In this document: positions 53,050 through 60,647 of the stretch, one piece after another
Position numbering within the stretch: position 1 is the first letter of the stretch
How the letters are laid out: every line of letters begins with the position of its first letter
Assembly (NCBI GenBank): GCA_963921245.4
Contig: CAWUEY030000001.1
Span: 2,723,329 to 2,787,328, forward strand
DNA length: 64,000 nucleotides
Direction of reading: 5' to 3'
Origin: JABJGO01 sp963921245
Lineage (GTDB): Bacteria; Pseudomonadota; Alphaproteobacteria; Rhodospirillales; Casp-alpha2
The notes under the pieces: generated by a model
Seen by the model: only the letters and a program-made list of their open reading frames with translations
The model's database searches: none
Told to the model about the DNA's origin: nothing
Translations under genes and position numbers: made by a program

Positions 53050-53771
53050 TTATGGCCCCGTGGTTGATCTGAACCGTAGATTGTTGCGCGTGAGATCGTC
53101 GACACGCCGGCAGCCCATAAGACGCATACCGCGCACGATCTCGGCCTGCATCAACTCCAACGCGCGTTCCACCCCGTCCTGTCCCGCCGCGGCAAGAGGG
53201 AACAGGTAAAATCGACCGCCACCCACCGCTTTCGCACCCAAAGACAAGGCTTTCAAAACATGAGTGCCGCGCTGTACGCCGCTGTCCATGAGAACGTCGA
53301 TCTTGTCTCCGACCGCATCGACAACCTCTGCGAGCTGATCGAAAGGCGCTCTCGAGCCGTCCAGTTGACGCCCGCCATGGTTCGATAAAATGATGCCGGT
53401 ACAACCGATGGAGACCGCCTTTCGGGCATCTTCGACGCTCATTATTCCCTTGAGGCAAAATTGCCCGTCCCAGAGTTTGACCATCTCCTCGACGTCGCGC
53501 CAACTCATGGAGGGGTCGAGCATTTTCGTGAAGTATCGACCGATGGAAAGAGCCCCGCCGCTCATATCTATGTGGTTGTCCAATTGCGGCAGACTGAAAC
53601 GCTCATGGGTCACATAGTTGAGTCCCCACATGGGCTTGAGGGCAAACTGCATCATGCCGCCAAGTGTCAGCCGAAAGGGAATGGAAAAACCGGTTCGCAG
53701 GTCACGTTCCCGGTTGCCGCCGGTGATGCTGTCAACGGTCAGCATCATTATGTCAACACCGGCGTCCCTTA
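53050..53771 (-). pseudogene. FMN-dependent alpha-hydroxy-acid dehydrogenase, N-terminus lost
   Basis: About 240 C-terminal residues of the LldD/mandelate dehydrogenase family (normal length about 380). SNHGGRQLDG holds the catalytic His and substrate Arg, LKGIMSVEDARKA the FMN-binding Lys, and MDSGVQRGTHVLKALSLGA the FMN-phosphate strand. The missing first 140 residues include much of the FMN and substrate site. The homology continues in frame to about 53771, where the IS5-type element begins, so insertion or later deletion cut the gene. The first Met in the remaining frame is at 53748. Confidence 0.8.
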
Positions 53772-53781
53772 GGGCGTAGAC

Positions 53782-54378
53782 TCATAAGAGCCATATGACG
53801 ATTGCTGCGATGTGTGCGGCTGCGAGGAAGTTTCCCGGACATCTGAAGGTGCGCGGGCTGAGTTGCCGCCAGTCCTTGAGCCGGTTGAACATGCGTTCGA
53901 CGATGTTCCGTGTTTTGTAGAGCTCAATGTCGTATGCGCATTGGATTGTCCGGTTCTTGCGGGGCGGGATGCAGGGCTTTGCCTCCATATCCGTCAACCA
54001 GTCCCGCAGGTGGATGGCATCATATCCCCGATCCACAGTGACCGTTGTTCCTTTGGTGACATAGGGCTCAAGGCATTGACGGGCATGCGCAATATCGGCC
54101 TTGTTGCCTGCGCTCACGTGCAGATGCACGGGCCGCCCCCGGCCATCGCAGACCAGATGCAGCTTCGAATTCAGCCCGCCTTTGGTCCTGCCGATAGCGC
54201 GCCCGCCACGGGTCTTTTTTTTAACACCATTGGCAGCGATACGGTGGGCTTTGACGCGGCTCGCATCAATCATCAGCGGGCTCAAGTCGGCGGCGCCTTC
54301 CCGGATGCGCAATCCTGTCTCAGCATGGCCGCAGCCAGGCTGAGACACATCGCTGGAACCAAATGGAGCACACGGCAC
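53782..54378 (-). CDS. IS5-family transposase (IS427-like), N-terminally shortened
   Basis: A 198-residue DDE transposase. LMIDASRVKAHR holds the first Asp, VTVDRGYDA the second, and ERMFNRLKDWR the Glu, all in right order; GRAIGRTKGGLNSKLHLVCD is typical of this group. IS427-type proteins have roughly 60 more N-terminal residues, and the first 30 residues here look degraded, so the gene is probably not functional. It ends next to the truncated dehydrogenase gene. GACTCAT near 53778 matches the end of the second IS5 fragment at 54669-54675. Confidence 0.75.
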   Translation of the reverse strand: MPCAPFGSSDVSQPGCGHAETGLRIREGAADLSPLMIDASRVKAHRIAANGVKKKTRGGRAIGRTKGGLNSKLHLVCDGRGRPVHLHVSAGNKADIAHARQCLEPYVTKGTTVTVDRGYDAIHLRDWLTDMEAKPCIPPRKNRTIQCAYDIELYKTRNIVERMFNRLKDWRQLSPRTFRCPGNFLAAAHIAAIVIWLL

Positions 54379-54464
54379 TACATGAACATGGATCTGCTGA
54401 AACAGATGGAAACCAACACCAGAGCAGACACCGCCTGAAAATAAAAGTGCGCAGGTTTCTTGAC
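54379..54464. other. Short unassigned stretch between IS fragments
   Basis: A plus-strand stretch ending TGA at 54436-54438 reads YMNMDLLKQMETNTRADTA and might be the tail of an unknown gene. No further support. Confidence 0.25.
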
Positions 54465-54660
54465 ACTATCGGGCATGGTACATGCTCGAGAAGGGGAATT
54501 GAGAATTTCTGATCCCATTGCCCGGCCAAGGACTGCTTGCAGGCCCGAGCGGGGGCGAAGCGTCATATGCGCCGTTTCAATGGTGTCCCAAAGGCCCCGT
54601 TCGGGCTATACTTGAAGGAATGTCAGTGGCATTTTAACCACCGTGGCCCTTCAGGCCCGG
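54465..54660 (+). pseudogene. IS1595-family transposase remnant (C-terminal)
   Basis: GHGTCSRRGIENF, a stop, then RHMRRFNGVPKAPFGLYLKE and WHFN in fragments: the same C-terminal segment as the longer copy at 55072-55768, including its unusual palindromic insertion. Carries a nonsense codon and frame changes. Confidence 0.65.
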
Positions 54661-54661
54661 T

Positions 54662-54985
54662 TAGAGTCGAGACTCATTCAAATCCAATAGCAGATTAGCG
54701 CCGCGATACATAATGCGGCCATGAAGCTGTCGGCGCTTTTGTTGTATCGGGTGTCGATGTAAATCTCATCCGGTGTTCCGGACAGCATCGCTGTCAGGGC
54801 GGCGAACAGGTATTGCCAGTTCCCTTCTGCGACCAGCGGTTATAGCGGTTGTAGATCGTCGTCGAGGGGCCGTATTCTCCGGGACAATCCCGCCAGCAGC
54901 AACCCGATTGCAACACACATGGATGATGCCCGAGATTACCCGACACCTCACTCAACCCGCCGATACCCTGCAGCGCGATACGGCT
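54662..54985 (-). pseudogene. Second IS5-family transposase remnant
   Basis: Minus-strand reading gives EYGPSTTIYNRYNRWSQKG (N-terminal family signature), then a frame change, and RYNKSADSFMAALCIAALIC as the C-terminal end. The catalytic middle is missing. GAGACTCAT at 54667-54675 marks the element end next to the stop codon. Confidence 0.65.
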
Positions 54986-55071
54986 GATGGGGTTTGATTC
55001 GTTCCCATTACTGGCCCGAAAGCCAGAAAAGACCTTGGGCCTGACTCAGATAGCTCGGATTTGGAGTTATC

Positions 55072-55768
55072 ATGGGTGTTATGCGCAAAAGCCGTCTGAG
55101 TGTGTATAAGCAAGATCGTCTGATGGAGCATTTTGTGTCTGGCTCGACGGCGCTGACGGCGGCCAGGCTGTGCGGGATGAACCGCTTCGGCGGCGGTCTA
55201 TTTCTTTCTCCGTCTGCGCGAGATCGTCGTGCTTGAGCTGGACGCGGCGAGCGAGGCGTTGTTTGGCGGCGAGATTGAAGTGGACGCGCGTTACTTCGGC
55301 GGCAAGCGCAAAGGCAAGCGCGGCCGGGGTTCTGCGGGAAAAGTCGGGGTTTTCGGCCTGTTGAAGCGGGGTGGAAGGGTCTACACAAAGATCATTCCAG
55401 ATGCCTCATCGGCCACCTTGATGCCGATTATCGAGCGCAAAGTGGTGCCCGATAGCATCGTCTGTTCCGACGGCTGGAAAGGCTATAACGCGCTTGATAT
55501 ATCGGACTTTCACCACTTCCGGATCAACCATTCCGAGCACTTTGTGGATGAGCACAATCACATCAATCGCTGCCTGTCAGGGCATGGTACATGCCCGAGA
55601 GGGGGGATCGAGTATTTCTGGTCTCAAGCGAATCGCTACATGCGCCGTTTCAATCATGTTCTGAAGGCCCAATTCGGGCTGTATTTGAAGGAATGTGAGT
55701 GGCATTTTAACAACAGTGACCCTTCGGATCAATTAACGCAATTAAGACAATCGTTGATCGACAGGTGA
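55072..55768 (+). pseudogene. IS1595-family transposase, frameshifted
   Basis: Frame 1 from ATG 55072 (MRKSRLSVYKQDRLMEHFVS) carries the N-terminal DNA-binding part to RLCGMNR near 55185. There some bases are missing and the frame moves to frame 2, where AAVYFFLRLREIV, GGKRKGKRGRGSAGKVGVFG and SDGWKGYNAL give the DDE domain (open from a GTG at 55229 to 55768). A 12-residue insertion splits the HIN-GIExFW motif. The frame change argues against an active enzyme, unless frameshifting is used. Confidence 0.75.
55568..55603 (+). repeat. 36-nt in-frame palindromic insertion within the IS1595 transposase
   Basis: Between the Asn and Gly codons of the HIN-GIE motif lie 36 extra bases containing the hairpin GGGCATG-GTA-CATGCCC (55580-55596). 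The related fragment at 54471-54487 has the same hairpin with one change. The third IS1595 copy (57127-57858) lacks it. Confidence 0.6.
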
Positions 55769-55794
55769 ATGTAGAGCATTCACCGAGAGGTGGG
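55750..55794 (-). repeat. 45-bp palindromic repeat (copy B)
   Basis: Reverse-orientation partner of 52504-52548 (40 of 45 bases equal). Contains a perfect hairpin, GGTGAATG-TAGAG-CATTCACC (55764-55784), right at the 3' end of the IS1595 transposase frame; it may be part of the element terminus or an independent small repeat. Confidence 0.6.
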
Positions 55795-55849
55795 TTAAAC
55801 GTCATCCAAGGTCGTTATCTGGGTCAGCCCCATAGTATCAAATAAAACC

Positions 55850-56455
55850 TCTGAAATTACTTCTACTTTCCCAGCTTATCTTTACCTTGGCGAACAGGAT
55901 TTGGATCGAGAGCGTCGCGTCAACTTCGATCCCAAGTTCTACATGAAATTACGGGGCCTGACCGAACATCCAAAGCATGGCGTCCCCGACGAGGTGCAGG
56001 TGTTCGACTACATCTACGGCGTGCTCTACTGCCCGACCTACCGCGAGGCTTACGCCGAATTCCTGAAAACCGCTTTTCCGGGTATCCCGTGGCCGAAAAC
56101 ACCGGATGATTTCTGGTCCGTTTCGGATAAGGGTGCGGCACTGCGACGGCTTCATCTGATGGAACCCGACGCCATCGGCGATGCGCCTGATCCCTTCACA
56201 GGCGACGGCGACAATGTGGTCAAACACGCCAGATATGGCGGCGGCAAGGTCTGGATCAACGCCGATCAGTGCTTCGAGGGAGTCCCGGCGGGCTCCTGGG
56301 AATTTTTCATCGGCGGCTATCGGCCTGCGCAGAAATGGCTCAAGGATCGCAAGGGCCGAAAGCTCGACTTTGGCGACGTAAGGCACTATCAGCGGATCAT
56401 CAAAATCCTCTCCAAAACCGACCGGATCATCAAAACCATCGAAATGGCACTTTAG
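55850..56455 (+). pseudogene. C-terminal remnant of a type ISP restriction-modification enzyme
   Basis: About 200 residues matching the end of the large single-chain type ISP (LlaGI/LlaBIII-like) enzymes: PAYLYLGEQD, VFDYIYGVLYCPTYREAY, AEFLKTAFPGIPWP, GKVWINADQCFEGVPAG and GGYRPAQKWLKDRKGRKL, the last being a hallmark of the C-terminal target-recognition region. The full enzymes have about 1500 residues with nuclease, helicase and methyltransferase domains; all of that is absent. The frame has a possible TTG start at 55901, but homology begins earlier, so this is a 3' fragment left by rearrangement. Confidence 0.8.
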
Positions 56456-56465
56456 ACAAGGCCCC

Positions 56466-56490
56466 AACGCACCGGGACTAAACAACTAGG
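56466..56490 (+). repeat. Tail of an IS481/IS3-like transposase (second copy)
   Basis: CCGGGACTAAACA at 56472-56484 repeats 52697-52709 exactly and encodes PGLNN before a TAG, the end signature of this transposase group. Only the tail remains. Confidence 0.45.
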
Positions 56491-56583
56491 TCGTGCTGTG
56501 CCTTGAGTGGGCTGTTTGTGTATGGCTGTGTCATATGCTTTCCTTTTCAGAAGGAATGGCGTGGCGCGAACCCTGCCGCGTTC

Positions 56584-57123
56584 TCATTCTCCGTCCATTT
56601 CTCTGCGAATAACGTCGTGATGGAAATCGTTCCCGTGCAAAAAATCAAATGCGCAGCAATCCCAGTACAGCTTTAATGCTGACAGGATTTCACTGGGGGA
56701 GTATTGGGCGCGTGATAGCTGTGAGGCATACACGCTATGAATGCCGAACCGTGTAGCGATCTCATAGATCGGTGTTTCGTTCAGCTGTGCCACACGCATA
56801 TCGCTGATCATTTTTAGCGGATAGCCACGTTCCCGCAACGGGATCAGTTGTGGTTGCTTTCTGCTGTATGATTCTATTTTGCGGACCGCGGGCGGCACTT
56901 CCGATGTTACCCATTTCTGGAACTTCCGGTCGCCCGGCTTTCTACTTTTGAAGATCAGGGCGTATAAGCCGGATTCGGATATGATGTTGGTTTTACCCTG
57001 ACGCCTTAACTTAAAGTTAGACCGCTCATCATCATCCAGCGGCGATAATGCTTTCGTCACGTTATTCAATCCAAGGATATCACACACGTCTTTCGCCACG
57101 AACCACGGTTCATCATAATTCAT
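56584..57123 (-). pseudogene. BRO-N domain protein (prophage antirepressor type), 5' end truncated
   Basis: A 179-residue frame with a clear Bro-N domain: EPWFVAKDVCDILGLNN, LSPLDDDERSNF, IISESGLYALIFKSRKPGDRKFQKWV and VPPAVRK. Such domains are common in phage antirepressors. The normal strand before EPWFVAKDV (about 15-20 residues) is missing because the IS1595-type element begins 3 bp before the first codon. Its C-terminal half (about 100-179) is not recognised. Probably a prophage relic. Confidence 0.7.
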
Positions 57124-57126
57124 TAT

Positions 57127-57858
57127 GGGTCATGCTTAGGTGAGAGTGTTTTTCCTTAGGTAGGTTAGCAGAGTTTTATACTTGTCGTCACGTCGATGAT
57201 TGTCTCGCCATTCGGTTTCTTTCAGGTGCAGACGGAAAGTGTGTTTGGGCAGGCTCTTGAACTTGGCGAGGCGGACTTTCGCCCTGCCCCAGAAGCCTTC
57301 TATACCATTTATATGGGCAGCCCTCGTGCGAACGCGTTCCTGGAATGGTCGACGCGGCAATGCCCGTAGCCGAGCTCGACGAGTCCGCTCTAGCCCCGCC
57401 AGCCATCGGAGTTGATGACGGTCCTGGCATCGACATTGCCCCTGATAATGCCCTGTAACGTGGGCTTTGAGCAGTCGGGTACGATCTCCGTATAAACCTG
57501 GCCGTCGCACTCAAAGATGCTGAAGACAACCATCTTGCCATAAGCGCCACGACCGCGGTTGCCCTTGACGCGCCCGGCTCCGAAGGAGCTCTCGTCCACT
57601 TCGACAATGCCAAACAGCGGACACCTGGCTTCGTATGCCTGTAAGACCCGCTCGCGCAAACAGCGATAGATACGGTTCACCGTATTGCGGTTCAGGGGGC
57701 TCAATTGCGCCGTCTGGAGGGCAGTCAGGGCGGCGGCAAAATACCGAACGACTTCGCGAATCTTAGCTTCGGAAATTCTTGAACGGGCCGCATACTTGTT
57801 TTTCATTGCCATGCTTAGCTTTATGCCACTCTTTAAGACACTCAGATAGGCATGAGCC
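57127..57858 (-). mobile_element. IS1595-family insertion sequence (about 732 bp)
   Basis: Imperfect terminal inverted repeats: GGGTCATGCTTAGGTGAGAG from 57127 and, read on the other strand, GGCTCATGCCTATCTGAGTG ending at 57858. A transposase relic fills the interior. The 8 bases flanking each end differ, so no target duplication is visible; the element or its flanks have been rearranged. Confidence 0.65.
57136..57812 (-). pseudogene. IS1595-family transposase, broken by a stop and a frameshift
   Basis: From ATG 57812 (MAMKNKYAARSRISEAKIRE) the frame covers the N-terminal domain and DDE core: EVDESSFGAGRVKGNRGRG, YGKMVVFSIFECDG and VINSDGWRG, then hits TAG at 57390-57392 where a Tyr codon is expected. 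After about 25 more codons the frame shifts, and HINGIEGFWGRAKVRLAKF to KTLLTYLRKNTLT completes the protein in another frame to 57136. Two lesions, so inactive. Confidence 0.8.
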
Positions 57859-57879
57859 ACTCTCATAACCGAAAAGCTC

Positions 57880-58314
57880 TTACCACTCGCCGGTGTTTGC
57901 CATGGAAACCCAGGGCTCTTGTGGCGGCAGATTATCGCCTTCCTGCAGCAATTCAATGGAAATACCATCGGGAGAACGGACAAAGGCCATGTGGCCACAC
58001 CGCGGCGGGCGATTGATGGTGACGCCCGAATCCATGAGCTTTTGACAGATGTCATAGATATTTTCAACGCGGTAAGCCAGGTGGCCGAAATTACGTCCGC
58101 CATCATAGTTTTCCGGATCCCAGTTGTAAGTGAGCTCCAGTTCCGGTCCTTCGCCTTTCGTATCGCTGTCTTCGCTGGCGCTCAGGAACACCAGGGTAAA
58201 CCGCCCGGTTTCGCTCTCATAACGCCCGGTTTCACGCAGGCCCAACTTGTTGCAGTAAAAATCCAGTGAGTCGTCCAGATTGCGAACCCGGACCATGGTA
58301 TGGAGGTACTTCAT
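57880..58314 (-). CDS. gloA: Glyoxalase I family protein (lactoylglutathione lyase)
   Basis: A 144-residue metal enzyme that converts the methylglyoxal-glutathione adduct to S-lactoylglutathione. Pattern MKYLHTMVRVRNLDDSLDFY, with metal ligands His6, Glu in LELTYNW, His in NFGHLAYRV and Glu in SIELLQEG, as in proteobacterial GloA. Slightly long C-terminus (QEPWVSMANTGEW). Only 21 bp from the IS1595 end, so the element landed just behind its stop codon. Confidence 0.9.
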   Translation of the reverse strand: MKYLHTMVRVRNLDDSLDFYCNKLGLRETGRYESETGRFTLVFLSASEDSDTKGEGPELELTYNWDPENYDGGRNFGHLAYRVENIYDICQKLMDSGVTINRPPRCGHMAFVRSPDGISIELLQEGDNLPPQEPWVSMANTGEW

Positions 58315-58383
58315 GATAATGCCCTGATTGATTGATGATGATTATTATGGTTGTCGCGATTAAGGCCCACGCCTCGGCAGGCG

Positions 58384-59373
58384 TCAAGGGGAGGGGGCGT
58401 TTTCCTCGCCCGGGTTGCCTCTGTCGAAAAACTCAATCCACTGTCGAAGAGCCGGTGTGTCCGCCGTTGTCATTCGGAGTTGCCGCAGGCAGACCCGCGC
58501 CGCCAGACGGTGGTGCCGATCTTCCGGCTCGAAAAAACTGAGCGGCAGTTCACCTTGGGCAATAGATGCCCTGATTGACTGCTTGAGCGCGACCATGGCC
58601 GGATCGCCAAACTGCTCCAGAATGCTCTGGAACTCGGTATGCAACTTACCGTCAAACTCACGGGGTTCGCCATGTTCATCCCGTACGGGATTGGCGGGGT
58701 ACAGCGTGAGCACGGGTAACCATCCTCTCGGAATGGGTACAGTGGCGGCATGGGTGCGGTTGTGGGCCAATAGCTCCGGCAGGATGTGGGTGTGCGCCCC
58801 ATCCGGTGTGACCGTACCAGGCTTGGCTATGGGGGTATTCACCTCGATACGGGCAAGGGCCGTGTGAAACACGCGGAAAGGGCTGCTTTCGGTCATTTGA
58901 TGGACAAGATCAATGCAATCGTGGAACAGGTTTTTGCCCAAATTAAGTTTAAGGGCCGCTACAAGAGCAGGGTCCTCTGTTCGGATGCAGGCGTCCAGAT
59001 GCGGCAGGCCGAGACCAAGATCGAACAGCCCATCCTCGTCCTCCCTGGTCAGAACAGTTCTGGCATTCATGGCGGCATCCGCTTCGGGCAGGCAGATGGC
59101 AACACCATGGGACCATAGCCGAGGATCTTTGGTCAAACCTTCGTATCCAACGGCCCGCATGGCCGAGTTGAATTCGATCCTGGCAGAACCGCCCGAACAT
59201 CTAAGAGAGATAGTCTGATCACCGCCGCTGACCTCAACAACGTCTTCGCCAGTTCCGTGGAATTCGGCAACGGCACCGAAGGTGGAAACACTCCAGACGG
59301 TTTCCAGTTGTGATGTCTGACGTCGTAAAAACGACCAAACAGACTCGGCAATATTTGAAGGCGAAAACATCAA
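58384..59373 (-). CDS. Conserved hypothetical protein (possibly DUF6925)
   Basis: A 329-residue soluble protein without a recognised catalytic motif. FDLGLGLPHLDACIRTEDPA and VTPDGAHTHILPELL are distinctive and recall a family of unknown function seen in alphaproteobacteria (possibly DUF6925; recalled, not checked). It lies divergent from the MFS transporter with 86 bp between and 69 bp upstream of gloA on the same strand, so it may be cotranscribed with gloA. Confidence 0.65.
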   Translation of the reverse strand: MMFSPSNIAESVWSFLRRQTSQLETVWSVSTFGAVAEFHGTGEDVVEVSGGDQTISLRCSGGSARIEFNSAMRAVGYEGLTKDPRLWSHGVAICLPEADAAMNARTVLTREDEDGLFDLGLGLPHLDACIRTEDPALVAALKLNLGKNLFHDCIDLVHQMTESSPFRVFHTALARIEVNTPIAKPGTVTPDGAHTHILPELLAHNRTHAATVPIPRGWLPVLTLYPANPVRDEHGEPREFDGKLHTEFQSILEQFGDPAMVALKQSIRASIAQGELPLSFFEPEDRHHRLAARVCLRQLRMTTADTPALRQWIEFFDRGNPGEENAPSP

Positions 59374-59459
59374 TTTTAACCTACCCTAAACGAGCTATCG
59401 CCCGAAACGGCGGGCCATGCAAGGATGCTGAGAGGAATTTTTGATGGGGGAACATCCAC

Positions 59460-60647
59460 GTGGACGCTCACGTGACAGAATATTCGGCGGCGGACAAGAG
59501 AAAGGCGCTCTTTGCCATCTTTGTTGCAGCGTTCGCCGCCGGTTTGGCTATTGGTGCGGTCATGCCCATGATTGCCATGTCCATGGAACTGCGTGGCATG
59601 GCGGCCTCCGAAATCGGTTACGTGGTCGCGGCGGCACCTGTTGGCCTGATTGTGATGGGGCCGTTTATCGGGCATCTGGTCAACCGGCTCGGGTTGCTGG
59701 GCACCATGCTATTAGGCGGTTCGATTGTTGTTTGCTCACTTTTGATTATGCCCAGTATCTTTGGTGCACTGCCCTGGGTCATCACCCGATTTGTCGCGGG
59801 TTTGGGGGTTGCCACCATCTGGATTCTCAGTGAAACCTGGGTCAATGCGCTGGTCAGTGACGAGGAGCGCGGGCGGGCCATTGCGGGGTTTATGATCACC
59901 ATGACCATCGGGTTTGGTATGGGGCCGCCGGCGGTCAACTACATCGGTGTTGAAAACTGGACGGCGTTCTATCTCGCCGCGGGGGTTCTGGCCGTGGCGC
60001 TTATGCCGCTTGCATTGGCCCGTAACGTGGCACCTCAATTACCTAAACCAGAGGGATGGTCCTTTGGAACCGCTGTTCGCGCTGCGCCGGGGCTTATGAT
60101 TATTGCTCTATTTGCGGGTGTAACCGACGCCACACAGATTTCGTTTTATCCGGTCTATGCCGTTCGTGAGGGCTTCACCACTGAAACGGCACTCTACATG
60201 CTGACGGCCATCGTTATCGGCAGTCTGGTGGTACAGTTTCCACTCGGTTTCATAGCCGACAAAATTGGGCGGAATGCATTGCTATGGTCGCTGCTGGTTC
60301 TGACCGTTATTAGCGGCGGGCTGATTCCGTTTTCGCTGCACAACACTTATGCGATCTGGCCGTTGCTTGTGTTGTGGGGTGGTGTTGCCTTTGGCCTCTA
60401 CACCTTGTGTATCATCATCCTTGGAGACCGGTTCGATGCGGCGACGCTCGCCGGTGCCAATGCCGCGCTGGTGACCATGTACGAAATTGGCGGGGTCTGT
60501 GGACCTGTTCTTGTTGGCCACGCCATCGATCAACTTGGACCCGATGGCATGCCCATTGTTCTGGTTCTTTCCGGTGTCCCTGTCGTTCTCTATTATGGGT
60601 ATCGCCGCATCAGTAAGATGAAGAAGGAAAAGCAATATGGCGCGTGA
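59460..60647 (+). CDS. Major facilitator superfamily transporter
   Basis: A 395-residue protein with 12 predicted membrane helices and the MFS signatures GPFIGHLVNRLG (loop 2-3) and GFIADKIGRNAL (loop 8-9). The first GTG at 59460 is taken as the start, with GGGGGA 10 bases before it. The substrate is unknown; its 11-bp overlap with the flavoprotein gene suggests a nutrient for that enzyme, maybe an amine or betaine. It belongs to the drug/sugar-like part of the superfamily. Confidence 0.85.
   Translation: MDAHVTEYSAADKRKALFAIFVAAFAAGLAIGAVMPMIAMSMELRGMAASEIGYVVAAAPVGLIVMGPFIGHLVNRLGLLGTMLLGGSIVVCSLLIMPSIFGALPWVITRFVAGLGVATIWILSETWVNALVSDEERGRAIAGFMITMTIGFGMGPPAVNYIGVENWTAFYLAAGVLAVALMPLALARNVAPQLPKPEGWSFGTAVRAAPGLMIIALFAGVTDATQISFYPVYAVREGFTTETALYMLTAIVIGSLVVQFPLGFIADKIGRNALLWSLLVLTVISGGLIPFSLHNTYAIWPLLVLWGGVAFGLYTLCIIILGDRFDAATLAGANAALVTMYEIGGVCGPVLVGHAIDQLGPDGMPIVLVLSGVPVVLYYGYRRISKMKKEKQYGA

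Noticed and set aside
53812..54438. A 208-codon plus-strand frame across the IS5 transposase.
   Set aside because: It is antisense to a transposase with intact DDE motifs; only its last 20 codons lie outside and cannot be assigned.
57136..57812. Programmed frameshifting in the IS1595 transposase.
   Set aside because: There is an additional in-frame TAG before the frame change, and no slippery run at the junction; simple decay is likelier.
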